Source: Paracoccaceae bacterium
GTDB lineage: Bacteria; Pseudomonadota; Alphaproteobacteria; Rhodobacterales; Rhodobacteraceae
Direction of reading: 5' to 3'
Length of the DNA: 25,105 nucleotides
Assembly: GCA_020852535.1 (NCBI GenBank)
Contig: JADZAO010000061.1
Location: 1 to 25,105 of the forward strand
The translations under genes were made by a program, and so were the position numbers. The notes below the pieces were generated by a model. That model saw nothing but the letters and a program-made list of their open reading frames with translations, was not told the DNA's origin and ran no database searches. Of the stretch, positions 15,760-24,964 are shown piece by piece (the stretch's first letter is position 1; each line of letters starts with the position of its first letter).

Positions 15760-16142
15760 GACGGTTCCCCTTCGTATCGCTTTTCAAGCCACATACCTGA
15801 TTCACCGCAGACTGTCACGGGTGCATCGCCCACACCCACAGACTCATCATAGCAAAACTTATCCCGCACGACGAGTCAAACGAACACTCCTTCGACTCCT
15901 CCAAAATCACATTCAACAACACTAGAAACTCCTCGGCAACACGCCCCAGTTTGGTAAAAGTAGCCAGCACTTCGAAGCTCACCAGATACATAAAGATAAA
16001 AGACAATTTTTCCAGCGACACAGGATTAAGTCATGGCAATCTCTGACATCTCTTGTACTACGAGAACCGCAAGGCTAGGACAGTCAGACCAACTCAAACT
16101 ACCGCCTTCACAACCACGCCACCACAACCCGAAGGCTGCGTC
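15760..16142. other. Stretch between oxidase subunit IV and tsaC
   Basis: These 383 bases contain the 5' regions of two divergent genes. A 68-codon - strand frame (15815-16021) with a GTG start lacks a ribosome site and resembles no known family. The tsaC frame extends upstream to 16053, but that part is Thr/Pro-rich and unlike family members. No clear promoter, hairpin or RNA gene was found. Confidence 0.5.
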
Positions 16143-17102
16143 ATGCAAACTGAACAGCTTGCCTCCGATACCCAAGGCTTGACGCGCGCCGCAGAGATCC
16201 TGTCGGCAGGCGGCCTCATCGCCTTTCCAACAGAAACGGTCTACGGCCTTGGCGGCGATGCACGATCCGACCACGCTGTCGCACGGATCTTCAACGCAAA
16301 GGGCCGCCCGCGCTTCAACCCACTAATCGTCCACGTCCCCGACCTTGCCGCCGCCCGCCGCTACGCACTATTCAATACTAGGGCAGAAGCACTAGCCGCC
16401 ACCTTCTGGCCCGGGCCTCTAACGCTAGTGCTTACTCTGCGCGACGATGCAGGCCTCTCCCCCCTCGTCACCGCAGGCCTGACGACCATAGCAATCCGCA
16501 TCCCCAAACATCCGCTGGCCCGCGTCCTGCTCACTACCTTCAACGGCCCTCTCGCTGCCCCCTCAGCCAACCCCTCAGGAAAAGTTTCCCCCACCTGCGC
16601 CTCACATGTCGCCGAAGGCCTCGACGGCAAGATTGAAGCCATCCTAAACGGCGGTCCCTGCACAGTAGGTATTGAATCCACTATCATCAGCCTCGACGAT
16701 ACCCCCACGCTCTTACGCCCCGGCGGCATCCCGACCGAAGCAATAGAAACCGCACTAGGCCAGCCCCTCACCATAAACAGCAGCACGACCAAACCCAACG
16801 CTCCTGGTCAACTCGCCAGCCACTATGCACCAAACGCACCGGTCCGATTGAACGTAACAAATCCCACCAACGGCGAAACCTGGGTTGGCTTCGGCCCCTG
16901 CACAGGGGCCACACTAAACCTGTCGCAAAACGCCAACCTAATCGAAGCAGCAGCCAACCTCTTCGATACACTTCGACGCGCAGACCAACTCGCAGGCCCG
17001 CAAGGCAGAATCGCCTTTGCGCCTGTCCCTGAAACCGGCCTCGGACGCGCCATCAATGACCGCCTGAACCGCGCTGCAGCACCCCGACTTCAACCAACTT
17101 AA
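16143..17102 (+). CDS. tsaC: L-threonylcarbamoyladenylate synthase, Sua5 type
   Basis: This 319-residue enzyme makes threonylcarbamoyl-AMP from threonine, bicarbonate and ATP, the first step of the t6A37 modification of ANN-decoding tRNAs. The YrdC domain shows PTETVYGLGGDA (29-40), KGRPRFNPLI (53-62) and PSANPSGKVSPT. A C-terminal Sua5 domain follows a linker beginning APGQLASHYAPNAP, so this is the longer Sua5 type rather than short TsaC. The start at 16143 (MQTEQLASDTQGL) has GAAGG about 7 bases upstream. The frame stays open 30 codons further but without family resemblance. It is a single gene, convergent with greA. A 10-bp inverted repeat lies just downstream. Confidence 0.94.
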   Translation: MQTEQLASDTQGLTRAAEILSAGGLIAFPTETVYGLGGDARSDHAVARIFNAKGRPRFNPLIVHVPDLAAARRYALFNTRAEALAATFWPGPLTLVLTLRDDAGLSPLVTAGLTTIAIRIPKHPLARVLLTTFNGPLAAPSANPSGKVSPTCASHVAEGLDGKIEAILNGGPCTVGIESTIISLDDTPTLLRPGGIPTEAIETALGQPLTINSSTTKPNAPGQLASHYAPNAPVRLNVTNPTNGETWVGFGPCTGATLNLSQNANLIEAAANLFDTLRRADQLAGPQGRIAFAPVPETGLGRAINDRLNRAAAPRLQPT

Positions 17103-17135
17103 TTCAAAGAAATTTGGCCGCCGCCTACAGGTCCA

Positions 17136-17168
17136 TAGAACGTCGCAATCACCCACTTCGACGTTCTA
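17136..17168. repeat. Perfect 10-bp inverted repeat between tsaC and greA
   Basis: TAGAACGTCG (17136-17145) and CGACGTTCTA (17159-17168) are exact reverse complements around a 13-base loop. It is 33 bases after the tsaC stop. Neither strand continues into a T run, so it is not a standard intrinsic terminator. It could be an RNA-stabilising hairpin or an operator. A second, weaker hairpin GTGAT/ATCAC follows at 17196-17212. Confidence 0.6.
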
Positions 17169-17356
17169 AAATAGCTTATCAAAAAACTACAAAAAGTGAT
17201 GTTGCAAATCACGAAACACAAAACTTAGCGCATCATCCACATCGCGATCAGCACAAGCGATCCTTATCTTACTAGGACACATATGCTCTCTCCGACCCGC
17301 AGTAATAAGCCAACCCTCGGTTCTACTCTGGCACCTTGAGACCTCGCCTGCTTCAC

Positions 17357-17827
17357 TCAGATGTAACGGATATTCAGAATTTCATAGCTCTTCTGCCCGC
17401 CGGGGGTCTTCACTTCAACACTGTCGCCCTCATCCTTGCCAATCAACGCCCGCGCCAACGGCGAGCGAATGTTCAACAAGCCACGCTCAATATCCGCCTC
17501 GGCCTCACCCACAATCTGATAGGTCTTTTCCTCATCACTATCCTCATCGACAATGGTAACCGTAGCGCCAAACTTAACCGCGCCCGACAGTTTCGATGGG
17601 TCAATCACTTCGGCCAGCGAGACCAAGGCTTCCAGCTCCTTTATCCGACCCTCAATAAAAGACTGTTTCTCACGAGCCGCATGATATTCGACATTCTCCG
17701 AAAGATCGCCATGTTCCCGCGCTTCCGAGATCGCCCGGATCACGGCGGGACGCTCAATCGACTTCAACATCTTTAAATCTTCGTCTAGCGCGGTGAATCC
17801 ACCGCGCGTCATTGGAATCTTTTCCAT
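17357..17827 (-). CDS. greA: Transcription elongation factor GreA
   Basis: This 156-residue protein rescues backtracked RNA polymerase by stimulating cleavage of the RNA 3' end. The start at 17827 (MEKIPMTRGGFTALDEDLK) has GAGG 3 bases upstream, close but workable. A GTG four codons earlier is less likely. The N-terminal coiled coil carries the two acidic tip residues in EHGDLSENVEYHAAREKQ (D41/E44 region), and the C-terminal domain has TPGGQKSYEILNIRYI. Length matches the family (about 157). It is monocistronic and divergent from the ETF-QO gene. Confidence 0.96.
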   Translation of the reverse strand: MEKIPMTRGGFTALDEDLKMLKSIERPAVIRAISEAREHGDLSENVEYHAAREKQSFIEGRIKELEALVSLAEVIDPSKLSGAVKFGATVTIVDEDSDEEKTYQIVGEAEADIERGLLNIRSPLARALIGKDEGDSVEVKTPGGQKSYEILNIRYI

Positions 17828-18102
17828 AATCCTCAACACAATAAAGAGGGTACTATGATCCTAAATCTGAGAACATAGCAAACCGCAGGTTTTCCACCAC
17901 CTGAACCGACCAGAACCACAATTGCAAGGGGTCGCCACACCCAAATCAACGCAAATAGCCGCACAAACCAATAGAATATAATATTACGACAAAATTATGC
18001 TGCGTCCAGATTGACCCCGCCGCGCACGATACACTAAGGAACGCCAAGCAAAGTCGCAACTTTATTGCGCGCCTTGCTCGCAGAAGAAAAGGAAACCCTC
18101 GA

Positions 18103-19752
18103 ATGGCTAAAACCGTCCGCGAGTCGATGGAATACGATGTTGTCATCGTCGGCGCAGGCCCAGCAGGGCTTTCCGCCGCTATCCGCCTGAAACAACTCAA
18201 CGCGAATCTCTCAGTTGTCGTTTTAGAAAAAGGCTCGGAAGTCGGTGCACATATCCTATCAGGTGCAGTACTAGATCCCTCAGGCCTCGACGCACTCATG
18301 CCAGACTGGCGTGACCGCGACGCCCCTATCCAAACCAAGGTAGTCGAAGACAACTTCTACATCCTCGGCCCTGCAGGACAAATCCGCATTCCGAACTGGC
18401 CAATGCCGCCCCTAATGAACAACCACGGCAATTACATCGTATCGATGGCAAATGTCTGCCGCTGGATGGCAAGGCAAGCCGAAGATCTCAACGTTGAGAT
18501 CTTCCCCGGCATGGCCGCGAGCCAAATCGTATACGAAGGGAATCGCGTCAAGGGCGTCATCGCAGGCGAATTCGGCCGCAATCCCAAAACCGGAGAGCCC
18601 GGTCCTAATTATGAACCAGGTATGGAGCTGCACGGCAAATACGTCTTCCTGTCAGAAGGCGTGCATGGCTCGCTCTCGAAAGAAGTCATCGCTAAATACG
18701 ACCTATCCAAAGATCATTGCCCACAAAAATTTGGCCTCGGCATGAAAGAAATTTGGGAAATCGATCCTGCCAAGCATAAACTCGGCACCGTCACTCACAC
18801 AATGGGCTGGCCGTTAGGGTCCAACGCAAGCGGCGGGTCGTTCATCTATCATCTTGAAAATAATCAGGTCTACGTAGGCTTCGTGGTTCACCTGAACTAC
18901 GAAAATCCCTACCTCTATCCCTACATGGAGTTCCAACGCTTCAAACATCACCCCATGGTCTCCGATCTGTTGCAAGGTGGCAAACGCATCGCCTATGGTG
19001 CCCGTGCCATTTCCGAAGGCGGCTGGCAATCCATTCCCAAAATGGTGGCCCCCGGCGTAGCACTTCTCGGATGCTCCGCAGGTCTCGTAAACGTGCCTCG
19101 CATCAAGGGCAATCACAACGCTATGCTCTCGGGTAAAGCAGCCGCCGAAGCCGCCTACGCAGCACTGCAAGCAGGCCGCATGGGCGACGAACTTACGGAT
19201 TACGAGACCAAAGTACGCGCCGGAGCAATCGGTCAAGACCTCAAAAAGGTCCGCAACGTCAAACCACTCTGGTCCCAATACGGCCTCATCGCCTCACTCA
19301 TAGGCGGGGGAATCGACATGTGGACCAACACACTCGGCTTCTCGTTATTCGGCACTATCAAGCACGACAAATCCGACGCCGCCGCCACAGGCCTAGCCGA
19401 GAACCACAAACCCATCGACTACCCTAAACCCGATGGAAAACTTTCCTTCGACCGCCTCACAAATATCGCCTTCAGCTTCACCAACCATGATGATAATCAA
19501 CCCGCCCATCTCAAACTACGCAATGCCTCAATCCCAATCGAAATCAACCTCCCAAAATACGCCGAACCCGCGCAGCGCTACTGTCCAGCAGGCGTCTACG
19601 AAGTAGTGTCAGAAGAGGACAAAAAACCACGCTTCGTCATCAACTTCCAAAACTGCGTCCATTGCAAAACCTGCGACATCAAGGACCCGTCGCAAAACAT
19701 CTTATGGACCACGCCTCAAGGCGGTGGTGGCCCGAACTATTCCAACATGTGA
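18103..19752 (+). CDS. Electron transfer flavoprotein-ubiquinone oxidoreductase (ETF-QO)
   Basis: This 549-residue membrane-associated flavoprotein passes electrons from reduced ETF (fed by acyl-CoA and other dehydrogenases) to ubiquinone. The FAD-binding motif is GAGPAG (17-22) in YDVVIVGAGPAGLSAAIRL. The middle holds the quinone/membrane surface region (GGWQSIPKMVAPGVALLG). A 4Fe-4S cluster is bound by C494, C518, C521 and C524 near the C-terminus (NCVHCKTCDIKDPSQNI). The protein ends in GGGGPNYSNM, the usual family end. AAAGGAA lies about 9 bases upstream of the ATG. It is followed after 192 bases by the TPR-protein gene. Size is normal for the family. Confidence 0.96.
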   Translation: MAKTVRESMEYDVVIVGAGPAGLSAAIRLKQLNANLSVVVLEKGSEVGAHILSGAVLDPSGLDALMPDWRDRDAPIQTKVVEDNFYILGPAGQIRIPNWPMPPLMNNHGNYIVSMANVCRWMARQAEDLNVEIFPGMAASQIVYEGNRVKGVIAGEFGRNPKTGEPGPNYEPGMELHGKYVFLSEGVHGSLSKEVIAKYDLSKDHCPQKFGLGMKEIWEIDPAKHKLGTVTHTMGWPLGSNASGGSFIYHLENNQVYVGFVVHLNYENPYLYPYMEFQRFKHHPMVSDLLQGGKRIAYGARAISEGGWQSIPKMVAPGVALLGCSAGLVNVPRIKGNHNAMLSGKAAAEAAYAALQAGRMGDELTDYETKVRAGAIGQDLKKVRNVKPLWSQYGLIASLIGGGIDMWTNTLGFSLFGTIKHDKSDAAATGLAENHKPIDYPKPDGKLSFDRLTNIAFSFTNHDDNQPAHLKLRNASIPIEINLPKYAEPAQRYCPAGVYEVVSEEDKKPRFVINFQNCVHCKTCDIKDPSQNILWTTPQGGGGPNYSNM

Positions 19753-19944
19753 CACAACTGTTTTTCCAAGCAAATTCCGGGAAACTCACCACCAGCAGCG
19801 CACCTAAGTTTTTTGTCTCAAATTAAACCCTTCATCTAACAATCGCGCGATCTCGCCAACCTCTACTCAACGCCCCACCCCACCTAATTGCCTTGCCCCC
19901 CCAAGAGCTCTAGCCTAACACCTAAGCAAGACCCCGGAGTCGCC

Positions 19945-21660
19945 ATGCCCTTCCGCTTTTTTCACCTGCTGTTTGGATTAGTACTAGGCACCCTTACTCT
20001 GCCCGCCATGGCTCAAAACACACCCCACACCGAAGATGCAGGGGCCTACATTGCAGCGCGCGTGGCCATTTCAAAAAGCGACTACCGCACTGCCACTACG
20101 TGGTATGATCGGCTACTAGAAAATTCCCCTGAAGACACCACCATCCTCGACGGCGCTATCACAGCCAACATGGGCATCGGCAACATACCCAAAGCCGCCG
20201 CTCTTGCTAACAGACTCTTTATCGCTAAAGGCAACTCACAAGTCGCATGGCTCGCCCAAATCGCCGACATGGCACAAAAGCAGGATTACGCCACCCTAAT
20301 CGCCAACTATAAAACGGGTCGCAGTGCGGGTAAACTGCTCGACGACTTGGTACTCGCATGGGCTGAACTCGGCAACGGCGACATAACCCATGCGCTGGCA
20401 AGTTTTGAAGAAATAGCCCAAACTCCCAGCCTCGAAACCTTGGGGCTTTATCATAAAGCTCTCGCCCTCGCCTCGGCAGGCGATTTCGAAAGCGCAGACA
20501 ATATCCTGTCGAGTCACAACGCCGACCCCATCGCTATTATGCGACACGGGGTAATAGCACATGTACAAATCTTATCGCAGCTCGAACGCAATCTAGATGC
20601 AATAGCTCTTCTTGAACGCAACTTCGGCACCGAACCCGACCCACAGATCGACACGCTGCGCACACGCCTGAAAGCAGGCGAAGTACTGCCCTTCGACATC
20701 GTGACCAAAGCCAGCGATGGAATCGCCGAGGTGTTTTTTACCCTAGCTACGGCTTTACATGACGAAGCCGACGACAGCTTTACCCTACTATACACTCGCA
20801 TCACCTCCTATCTGCGACCTGACCACAGCGAAGCAGTCCTAATCTCGGCGAGTCTACTCGAAGCATTAGGCCAACCTGCACTCGCCGAAGAAACCTACGC
20901 GACCATCCCGCCTGACAACGGAGCCTATCATATCGCCGAAATTGGCCGCGCCGAAACACTGATCGCACAAGGCAAGGACGATGCCGCTATTGACGTGCTA
21001 AAATCTCTTGCCCGCAGCCATGGAAACCTCGTCGGCGTGCAAACAGCGCTCGGCGATGCGTTGCTGCGTCAGCAAGAACGCTTCACCGAAGCAATCCCCG
21101 CCTATAACGCCGCAATCAAGCTGGTCGGCAAGCCAGAACGTCGACATTGGAGTCTCTTCTACGCCCGCGGCATTAGCCACGAACGCAGCGGCAATTTCAA
21201 AGCCTTTGAAACCGACCTACGCCAGTCCCTCGCCCTCGAACCCGATCAGCCACAGGTCCTTAACTACCTCGGCTACAGCTTCATCGACCGCAGCGAAAAC
21301 CTCGACGAAGCGCTCAAGATGATTCAAACTGCCGTGGCGAAAGAGCCCAACGCGGGCTATATCATCGACAGCCTCGCATGGGCATACTTCCGCCTCGGCC
21401 GCTACGAAGATGCTGTAGAGCCAATTGAGAAGGCCTCCCTCCTCGAACCAGTCGACCCCACCGTAACCGACCACTTAGGTGATATTTACTGGGCCGTAGG
21501 CCGCCAGCGCGAAGCGAAATTCCAATGGCGCCGCGCCCTCTCCTTCAACCCCAAAGAAAAAGACGCCAAGCGCATCCGCACCAAGCTAGAAAAAGGCCTC
21601 GACTCCGTTCTGGCAGACGAAGGCGCAAAACCTCTGACCGATCTAACGGATGATAACTGA
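19945..21660 (+). CDS. Exported tetratricopeptide-repeat protein
   Basis: This 571-residue protein has a signal peptide (MPFRFFHLLFGLVLGTLTLP, cleavage after AMA at residue 23) and is therefore predicted periplasmic or outer-membrane associated. The start at 19945 has GGAG 5 bases upstream; the open frame begins 19 codons earlier without a ribosome site. The body is mostly helical repeats. Clear TPR-like units in the C-terminal half include YNAAIKLVG, LNYLGYSFIDRSENLDEALK, SLAWAYFRLGRYEDAVEPIE and HLGDIYWAVGRQREAKFQWR. The N-terminal half has looser repeats. The last 11 bases overlap ispE, so the two are probably coupled. TPRs mediate protein binding; the partner and function are unknown. The pairing with ispE recurs in related genomes, to my knowledge. 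Confidence 0.88.
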   Translation: MPFRFFHLLFGLVLGTLTLPAMAQNTPHTEDAGAYIAARVAISKSDYRTATTWYDRLLENSPEDTTILDGAITANMGIGNIPKAAALANRLFIAKGNSQVAWLAQIADMAQKQDYATLIANYKTGRSAGKLLDDLVLAWAELGNGDITHALASFEEIAQTPSLETLGLYHKALALASAGDFESADNILSSHNADPIAIMRHGVIAHVQILSQLERNLDAIALLERNFGTEPDPQIDTLRTRLKAGEVLPFDIVTKASDGIAEVFFTLATALHDEADDSFTLLYTRITSYLRPDHSEAVLISASLLEALGQPALAEETYATIPPDNGAYHIAEIGRAETLIAQGKDDAAIDVLKSLARSHGNLVGVQTALGDALLRQQERFTEAIPAYNAAIKLVGKPERRHWSLFYARGISHERSGNFKAFETDLRQSLALEPDQPQVLNYLGYSFIDRSENLDEALKMIQTAVAKEPNAGYIIDSLAWAYFRLGRYEDAVEPIEKASLLEPVDPTVTDHLGDIYWAVGRQREAKFQWRRALSFNPKEKDAKRIRTKLEKGLDSVLADEGAKPLTDLTDDN

Positions 21661-22480
21661 ATTCGCACCAGCCAAAATCAACCTCGCACTGCACATCACA
21701 GGGCAGCGAGCCGATGGCTACCACATACTCGACAGCCTCGTCGTCTTTGCTAATACTGGCGACCACATCAGGGCAGAACTCTCCAAAAAACTAACTCTCA
21801 CAGTCGCTGGCCCGCAAGCCGCAGCACTCGCCATAACAGAAAATAACCTCTGCCTTCGAGCCGCCCGCACGATGGGCGTCACCGCCACAATCACACTTGA
21901 AAAAAACCTACCCGTCGCCTCCGGCATCGGCGGTGGCTCATCCGACGCCGCAGCCACCCTCCGGGCCCTATCACGCTTATCCGGCAAGCCTTTACCCGAT
22001 CCTGCCACAATCATCGCCCTTGGCGCAGATGTCCCCGTCTGCATAAATCCTAGAACCGCGCGCATGTCCGGCATCGGTGAAACAGTCAGCCCGCTTACAA
22101 ACGCCTTACCCCCGGCATGGCTCGTCCTTGTCAACCCTGGCGTAGGTATCTCGACCCCGCAAGTGTTCAAAGCCCTGACCCACCGCGACAAGACACCTCT
22201 GAAGCCGCTGCCAAAGCTAAAAAATAGCACCGAGCTCGCCGCATGGATCGCGATGCAGCGAAACGACCTCGAAGCACCCGCTCTAACCCTCCTGCCCGAG
22301 ATCACCCGTGTCAAAGCAGCCCTTACAGCCCAGCAAGGCTGTCTCTTTGCTCGCATGTCAGGATCGGGCGCAACATGCTTCGGCCTCTTTGACAACTCAT
22401 TTTCTGCCCATGCTGCGGCAACAGCCATCAAAGGCTCCCAACCACAATGGTGGACCGCTGACGCAGCGATTCTTTCTTAG
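21650..22480 (+). CDS. ispE: 4-diphosphocytidyl-2-C-methyl-D-erythritol kinase
   Basis: This 276-residue GHMP-family kinase phosphorylates CDP-methylerythritol in the MEP pathway to isoprenoid precursors, which also feed quinone side chains. The N-terminus EFAPAKINLALHITGQRADG carries the conserved Lys9 and the substrate region. The ATP-binding glycine-rich motif is LPVASGIGGGSSDAA (87-101), with the catalytic Asp in GADVPVC (D127). A C-terminal MSGSGATCFGLF motif completes the fold. The start overlaps the preceding TPR gene by 11 bases. No other ATG is better supported. It is convergent with a polyprenyl diphosphate synthase that uses the pathway's products. Confidence 0.95.
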   Translation: MITEFAPAKINLALHITGQRADGYHILDSLVVFANTGDHIRAELSKKLTLTVAGPQAAALAITENNLCLRAARTMGVTATITLEKNLPVASGIGGGSSDAAATLRALSRLSGKPLPDPATIIALGADVPVCINPRTARMSGIGETVSPLTNALPPAWLVLVNPGVGISTPQVFKALTHRDKTPLKPLPKLKNSTELAAWIAMQRNDLEAPALTLLPEITRVKAALTAQQGCLFARMSGSGATCFGLFDNSFSAHAAATAIKGSQPQWWTADAAILS

Positions 22481-22560
22481 ATTTCTTTTACGTTGACTTA
22501 AATATTCCGTAATGACTTGAAAGAATGTAAAATTTCTCGACACTTTCGAGCAAACCACCT

Positions 22561-23562
22561 TCAAGCGATCCGTGCCACCACATAGACAGCCAAATCATTA
22601 AGCATCCCGCGCAGCGGATGATCAGGCAATACATTCAAAGCCGCCTGCGCCTTAGCAGCCCAATCCAAAGCCTCGGCACGTGCTGCCTCCATCGCACCAT
22701 GTCGCGCCATCAATGCATTGGCATACTCCAAATCGCCTTGACGCTGATCGCCATTTTCAATGACCCGCACCCAAAAGGCTCGCTCCTTAGCATCAGCTTT
22801 TTTCACCGCCTTGATCACAGGCAGCGTCATCTTACGTTCACGAAAATCGTCACCGGTATTCTTACCAATCGCCACATCAGTTGCGCCATAATCCAAGAGA
22901 TCATCCACAATCTGAAAGGCAATCCCCAGCGCATCGCCATAATCACGCAAAGCGACCACTTGGTGCTCAGGCATCCCCGCAATCACCGCGCCCACCTCGA
23001 CAGCCGCCGCAAACAACGCCGCCGTCTTGCCCCGCACCACGGTCAAGTAAATCATCTCGGTTGTCGCCAGATCCTGCGCCGCGGTTAGCTGCAGCACCTC
23101 GCCTTCAGCAATTACCGCCGAGGCATTCGCCAAAATATCCATGACCCGCAGCGAATTAGTCTCAAGCATCAACTGAAAGGACCGCGCAAAAAGGTAATCC
23201 CCTACCAGAACGCTCGACTTGTTGTCCCACAAGAGATTCGCCGTAGGCCGCCCGCGCCGCCGCTGACTTTCGTCAACAACATCATCATGTAGCAGCGTAG
23301 CAGTATGGATAAACTCAACCGTAGCCGCAAGCTTAACATGTTGGTCTCCCTCATAACCACACAGCCGCGCCGCCGCCAGCGTCAACATCGGACGCAACCT
23401 CTTACCGCCCGCCTCAACCAAGTGCGTCGCAACCAGCGGAATGCGAGGCGCATGCTCACTCGCCATCCGCTGCGCAATCAGGGCATTAACCGCCGCCATA
23501 TCCTCTGCCAACCACGCGGCCAGCCTATCATACGGCTTTTGCGAAACGTCATTCAAACTCAT
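22561..23562 (-). CDS. ispB: Long-chain polyprenyl diphosphate synthase (ubiquinone side chain)
   Basis: This 333-residue trans-prenyltransferase extends farnesyl diphosphate with IPP to make the ubiquinone tail. It has the first aspartate-rich motif LLHDDVVDES (D93, D94, D97) and the second DDLLDY (220-224). GGKRLRPML (52-60) and GRPTANLLWDNKSSVLVGD sit between family blocks. The residue five before the first motif is small (Ala), which fits long-chain products. Rhodobacterales use UQ-10, so a decaprenyl product is likely, but length cannot be read from sequence alone. The symbol follows E. coli octaprenyl synthase. It is convergent with ispE and divergent from the DUF2007 pseudogene. Confidence 0.92.
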   Translation of the reverse strand: MSLNDVSQKPYDRLAAWLAEDMAAVNALIAQRMASEHAPRIPLVATHLVEAGGKRLRPMLTLAAARLCGYEGDQHVKLAATVEFIHTATLLHDDVVDESQRRRGRPTANLLWDNKSSVLVGDYLFARSFQLMLETNSLRVMDILANASAVIAEGEVLQLTAAQDLATTEMIYLTVVRGKTAALFAAAVEVGAVIAGMPEHQVVALRDYGDALGIAFQIVDDLLDYGATDVAIGKNTGDDFRERKMTLPVIKAVKKADAKERAFWVRVIENGDQRQGDLEYANALMARHGAMEAARAEALDWAAKAQAALNVLPDHPLRGMLNDLAVYVVARIA

Positions 23563-23612
23563 CGTCCCCGACCTCTCGACACGCGGACCTCATAACCCTT
23601 AAGTCATCTAAC

Positions 23613-23831
23613 ATGAAAGAACTTCTGCGCAACGCCAACCCAACGGTCATTACCTATGACTCAGCCCTTCTCGCAGGCAAAAATATAGAGGTATTCTAAC
23701 TTGACGTCCACATAAGCATGCTTGACGAATCGCCGAGAATATTACCACGCCGCCTGATAATATAGGATGCCAACCACTTCATAGAAAACATCACTCTACT
23801 CAACATCGACATTTTCACGGACCAGCCATGA
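23613..23831 (+). pseudogene. Decayed DUF2007 family gene with two in-frame stops
   Basis: Reading from the ATG at 23613 gives MKELLRNANPTVITYDSALL and more up to a TAA at codon 29 (23697-23699). In the same frame it continues LDVHISMLDESPRILPRRL to a TAG at codon 51 (23763-23765), then DANHFIENITLLN to a final TGA at 23829-23831. Both halves match the DUF2007 family (putative signal-transducing proteins of about 70-80 residues). That family begins MKELLRTNDPT and carries the hallmark ILPRRL, often between a polyprenyl synthase and this methyltransferase in Rhodobacterales. The frame and length (72 codons) are otherwise intact, so inactivation looks recent and by point mutation. The end overlaps the next ATG, a relic of translational coupling. 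Confidence 0.82.
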
Positions 23832-24589
23832 CCTTTGCAGACAGCGATTTGACCAACGACAAGTTTCTGATGGGCCGTCTCTATCTATTACAACCCACCA
23901 TAGGCTATCGCGCCACAACCGACCCTATACTTCTTGCCGCGGCCTGCCCCGCAAAAACAGGAGAAAGCGTGCTCGACCTCGGCTGCGGAACAGGGACAGC
24001 AGCCTTATGTCTTGCCACGCGCGTCACCGGCCTTTCACTTGCAGGACTAGAACTGCAACCCAAATACGCCGATCTCGCCCGCCGTAACGCCACACACAAC
24101 GGTATCGCAATGCAAGTCGAAACCGGCAGTATAATCGCCATGCCTTCTTCTCTCCGACGCAGCTTCGATCATGTCATTGCCAACCCCCCTTACTACCCCG
24201 CCGCAAGCTCGCCTTCACCTATCAAAAGCCGCGACATCGCCCTTCGTACCAGTACACCGATTACCGCTTGGGTTCAGGCCGCCGCCACCCGCCTGAAGCC
24301 AGGTGGGTGGCTGACAATGATCTTCTCGACCTCCAACCTCCCCGAAGCACTGACCGCCCTACCGCCGAAACTCGGTTCACCCCTCGTCCTACCCCTCATC
24401 CCACGCGAAGGACGCGAAGCCCAACGCCTCATCCTGCGCGCACGTAAAACAGGCCGCGGCTCCTTCCGCCTGCTGCCGCCATTCGTACTACACCAAGGCC
24501 CCACACATGACGACGACCACGAAAACTACACCCCCGCCGCAAATGCCGTATTGCGAGATGGTAATGATCTATCAGCTGCGTTCCGCTAA
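23828..24589 (+). CDS. trmN6: TrmN6-like tRNA adenine-N6 methyltransferase
   Basis: This 253-residue SAM-dependent methyltransferase of the COG4123 type probably methylates A37 of tRNA-Val. The SAM-binding motif I is VLDLGCGTGTAAL (48-60), followed by ELQPKYADLARRNATHNG and the catalytic NPPYY motif (119-123) of adenine-N6 enzymes. The start overlaps the end of the DUF2007 pseudogene (ATGA), and only a weak CGGA is seen upstream. Loss of the upstream frame may therefore have reduced coupled translation of this gene. The C-terminal region is Arg/Pro-rich. Assignment to the exact tRNA target is by family resemblance. Confidence 0.85.
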   Translation: MTFADSDLTNDKFLMGRLYLLQPTIGYRATTDPILLAAACPAKTGESVLDLGCGTGTAALCLATRVTGLSLAGLELQPKYADLARRNATHNGIAMQVETGSIIAMPSSLRRSFDHVIANPPYYPAASSPSPIKSRDIALRTSTPITAWVQAAATRLKPGGWLTMIFSTSNLPEALTALPPKLGSPLVLPLIPREGREAQRLILRARKTGRGSFRLLPPFVLHQGPTHDDDHENYTPAANAVLRDGNDLSAAFR

Positions 24590-24909
24590 TCACTTAAAAC
24601 TATCCAAATATCAGTAGAGAACTTCCATGAGACAAATCACTATCCATGAAACCCCAGTCAGATCAGGAAGACAAACATAGCAATTGCTTCTTATCTACAA
24701 GAACTACGCCGCAAGCAACAAAACCTCAGTTCCACCAGAAATTCCACAAAACGATTCCAGATCAGTTCTAGAACACCGCCAGTACCGAATGTAAAAACGT
24801 TCGACAAAATTGGTGGTACGATTGCAAACTCAATTTTTATCGCCCACCCCCTCGTCTCTTTACTCACAAATTTTGCCGAAAATTTTTATTTTTCCAACTC
24901 TCCGTCCAC
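24590..24909. other. Gene-free stretch before the reductase gene
   Basis: These 320 bases are AT-rich with no frame that resembles a protein and no clear structured RNA. Short ATG-led frames (for example from 24627) end within 20 codons. Nothing specific could be assigned. Confidence 0.55.
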
Positions 24910-24945
24910 AAAAGAAAAGGCCCGTACAAACAGCGCGAACCTTTT
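24910..24945 (-). terminator. Intrinsic terminator of the PhaB-like gene
   Basis: On the - strand AAAAGGTTCG and CGGGCCTTTT form a 10-bp stem with two G-U pairs around an 11-base loop, followed by CTTTT. It begins about 20 bases after the reductase stop codon. Confidence 0.7.
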
Positions 24946-24964
24946 TCAATCAAACATAGAAAAA

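Noticed and set aside
15815..16021. 68-codon hydrophobic frame on the - strand with a GTG start
   Set aside because: There is no ribosome site, no recognisable family and it lies in the leader side of the oxidase subunit gene. Its hydrophobicity fits the local base composition.
22533..22550. CTCGA/TCGAG hairpin between convergent ispE and the polyprenyl synthase
   Set aside because: The 5-bp stem and absent or weak T tract make it too weak to call a terminator.
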